A stretch of 64,000 bases of DNA, taken from assembly GCF_011806575.1 (NCBI RefSeq), contig NZ_JAATOO010000008.1:124001-188000 (forward strand), written 5' to 3'. This stretch comes from Vibrio hepatarius. GTDB taxonomy: Bacteria; Pseudomonadota; Gammaproteobacteria; Enterobacterales; Vibrionaceae. Made by a program: the position numbers and the translations under genes. Shown here piece by piece: positions 63,333-64,000 of this stretch (the stretch's first letter is position 1; each line of letters begins with the position of its first letter). Under the pieces are notes generated by a model. It made no database searches. It saw only the letters and a program-made list of their open reading frames with translations, and had not been told where the DNA came from.

Positions 63333-64000
63333 ATGGTCCGTGTTGCGGTAGCTGCGCTGCTCTCTTGGTCATTTGTGGCTCAACCTGCACTTGCTGCAGA
63401 AGTGAATGTTTCCGGCTCTACCTCAGTAGCACGAGTCATGGATGTTTTGGCCGAAACTTATAACGCTACTCATCCAGACAGCTACGTCGCCGTACAGGGC
63501 GTGGGTTCTACCGCCGGCATTACACTGGTGAAGAAAGGTGTTGCTGATATCGGCATGAGTTCTCGCTACCTGACAGAAAGCGAAAAGGATGAAAGTTTAG
63601 ATACCACTCTTATCGCGTACGATGGTCTTGCTGTGGTGGTAAACAAGTCTAACCCGGTCGAAAACATTAGCCGCGAGCAATTGTTTGATATCTACAAAGG
63701 TAAGATCACCAACTGGAAACAGGTCGGTGGCAATGATCAATCTATTGCTGTCGTTACCCGCGAAGCGTCGTCAGGTTCTCGCTACAGTTTTGAAAGCTTG
63801 ATGGGATTAACGAAAGTCATTAATGATCGTCTGGTATCAGATATTAGCCAAGACAACCTAGTGGTAAACAGCAATAGCATGGTGAAAACCATTGTAAACC
63901 ACAACAAACAAGCGATCGGCTTTATCTCAATGGGTTCGATTGACCAGTCGGTTAAACCTATCTTGTTTGAAGGTATTAAGCCAACGAGCAAAACCATCTC
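63333..64000 (+). CDS. pstS: Phosphate-binding protein PstS-like, 3' partial
   Basis: 222 codons are present and the frame runs off the end of the window. Signal peptide MVRVAVAALLSWSFVAQPALAAEV. The mature sequence VNVSGSTSVARVMDVLAETYNATHP, GVGSTAGITLVKKGVADIGMSSR, and SREQLFDIYKGKITNWKQVGG is the PstS-like binding fold of the high-affinity phosphate importer, with phosphate-contact Ser/Thr/Gly loops (GSTS, GSTAG, REASSGSR). It is related to the second pst locus of Vibrio. Start ATG after GGAGAAAATT; a Pho-box-like site is upstream. Confidence 0.9.
   Translation, partial: MVRVAVAALLSWSFVAQPALAAEVNVSGSTSVARVMDVLAETYNATHPDSYVAVQGVGSTAGITLVKKGVADIGMSSRYLTESEKDESLDTTLIAYDGLAVVVNKSNPVENISREQLFDIYKGKITNWKQVGGNDQSIAVVTREASSGSRYSFESLMGLTKVINDRLVSDISQDNLVVNSNSMVKTIVNHNKQAIGFISMGSIDQSVKPILFEGIKPTSKTI

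Overview
The window is most likely from a Vibrio species, probably the second chromosome. The evidence is gene content and order rather than a marker gene. A split glycine-cleavage locus (glyA-gcvH-gcvP facing an XRE/cupin regulator and gcvT), an rbs operon, uhpABC joined to an AfuABC-type importer, an hcp/vgrG effector module, GlyGly-CTERM trypsin-like proteases, a VpsT/CsgD-like regulator and a second pst-type locus are all, as far as I remember, typical of Vibrio chromosome 2. No rRNA, tRNA, CRISPR array, prophage or intact insertion sequence was seen.

Layout. 1-2.1 kb: the end of a phosphonate importer operon (phnC-phnE-phnE). 2.2-10.1 kb: housekeeping and stress genes (HAD phosphatase, BCCT osmolyte importer, small outer-membrane barrel, speG, DUF1840, a DUF1439 lipoprotein, a MarR/OhrR-like repressor divergent from a quinone-oxidoreductase-like enzyme). 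10.2-17.8 kb: a copper/silver efflux operon (small Met/His/Cys protein, cusC-, cusB- and cusA-like genes, cupredoxin) behind a MerR-family-type promoter with a 19-bp spacer. 17.8-30.2 kb: a zinc-ribbon, transposase-like protein, a 5'-nucleotidase, and the sugar-phosphate system afuABC-uhpC-uhpBA. A small MarR plus membrane-protein module interrupts this stretch and is bracketed by 135-bp direct repeats, one of which is a remnant of the 3' end of afuC. 30.4-32.0 kb: a CDGSH/glutamate-synthase fusion. 32.2-38.8 kb: a type VI secretion effector module (hcp, vgrG, DUF4123 adaptor, DUF2235 lipase, immunity lipoprotein, PAAR) with a sigma-54-type promoter. 38.9-47.3 kb: a VOC protein with a WYL regulator, then the glycine-cleavage locus. 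47.4-50.7 kb: two tandem secreted proteases, a VpsT-like regulator and a DUF3012 lipoprotein. 50.9-57 kb: rbsDACBKR. 57-64 kb: deaD, rnb, a tandem pair of small-RNA-like units, a YfbU-family gene, a DUF3024 gene, and the start of a pstS-like gene with a Pho-box-like site.

How it works together. Phosphorus acquisition recurs: phosphonate import, periplasmic nucleotidase, sugar-phosphate import by two routes, and phosphate binding. The glycine locus carries a PurR-type operator over the gcvT promoter and repeated GGAAAC-N3-GTTTC boxes that are candidate sites for the adjacent XRE/cupin protein. The observations I consider most worth checking are the duplicated sRNA-like units (61.4-61.8 kb), the repeat-bracketed insertion inside the sugar-phosphate region, the phased TTGCTC array ahead of hcp, and the regulatory sites of the glycine locus. 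Functional calls rest on reading motifs by eye; no database search was run.
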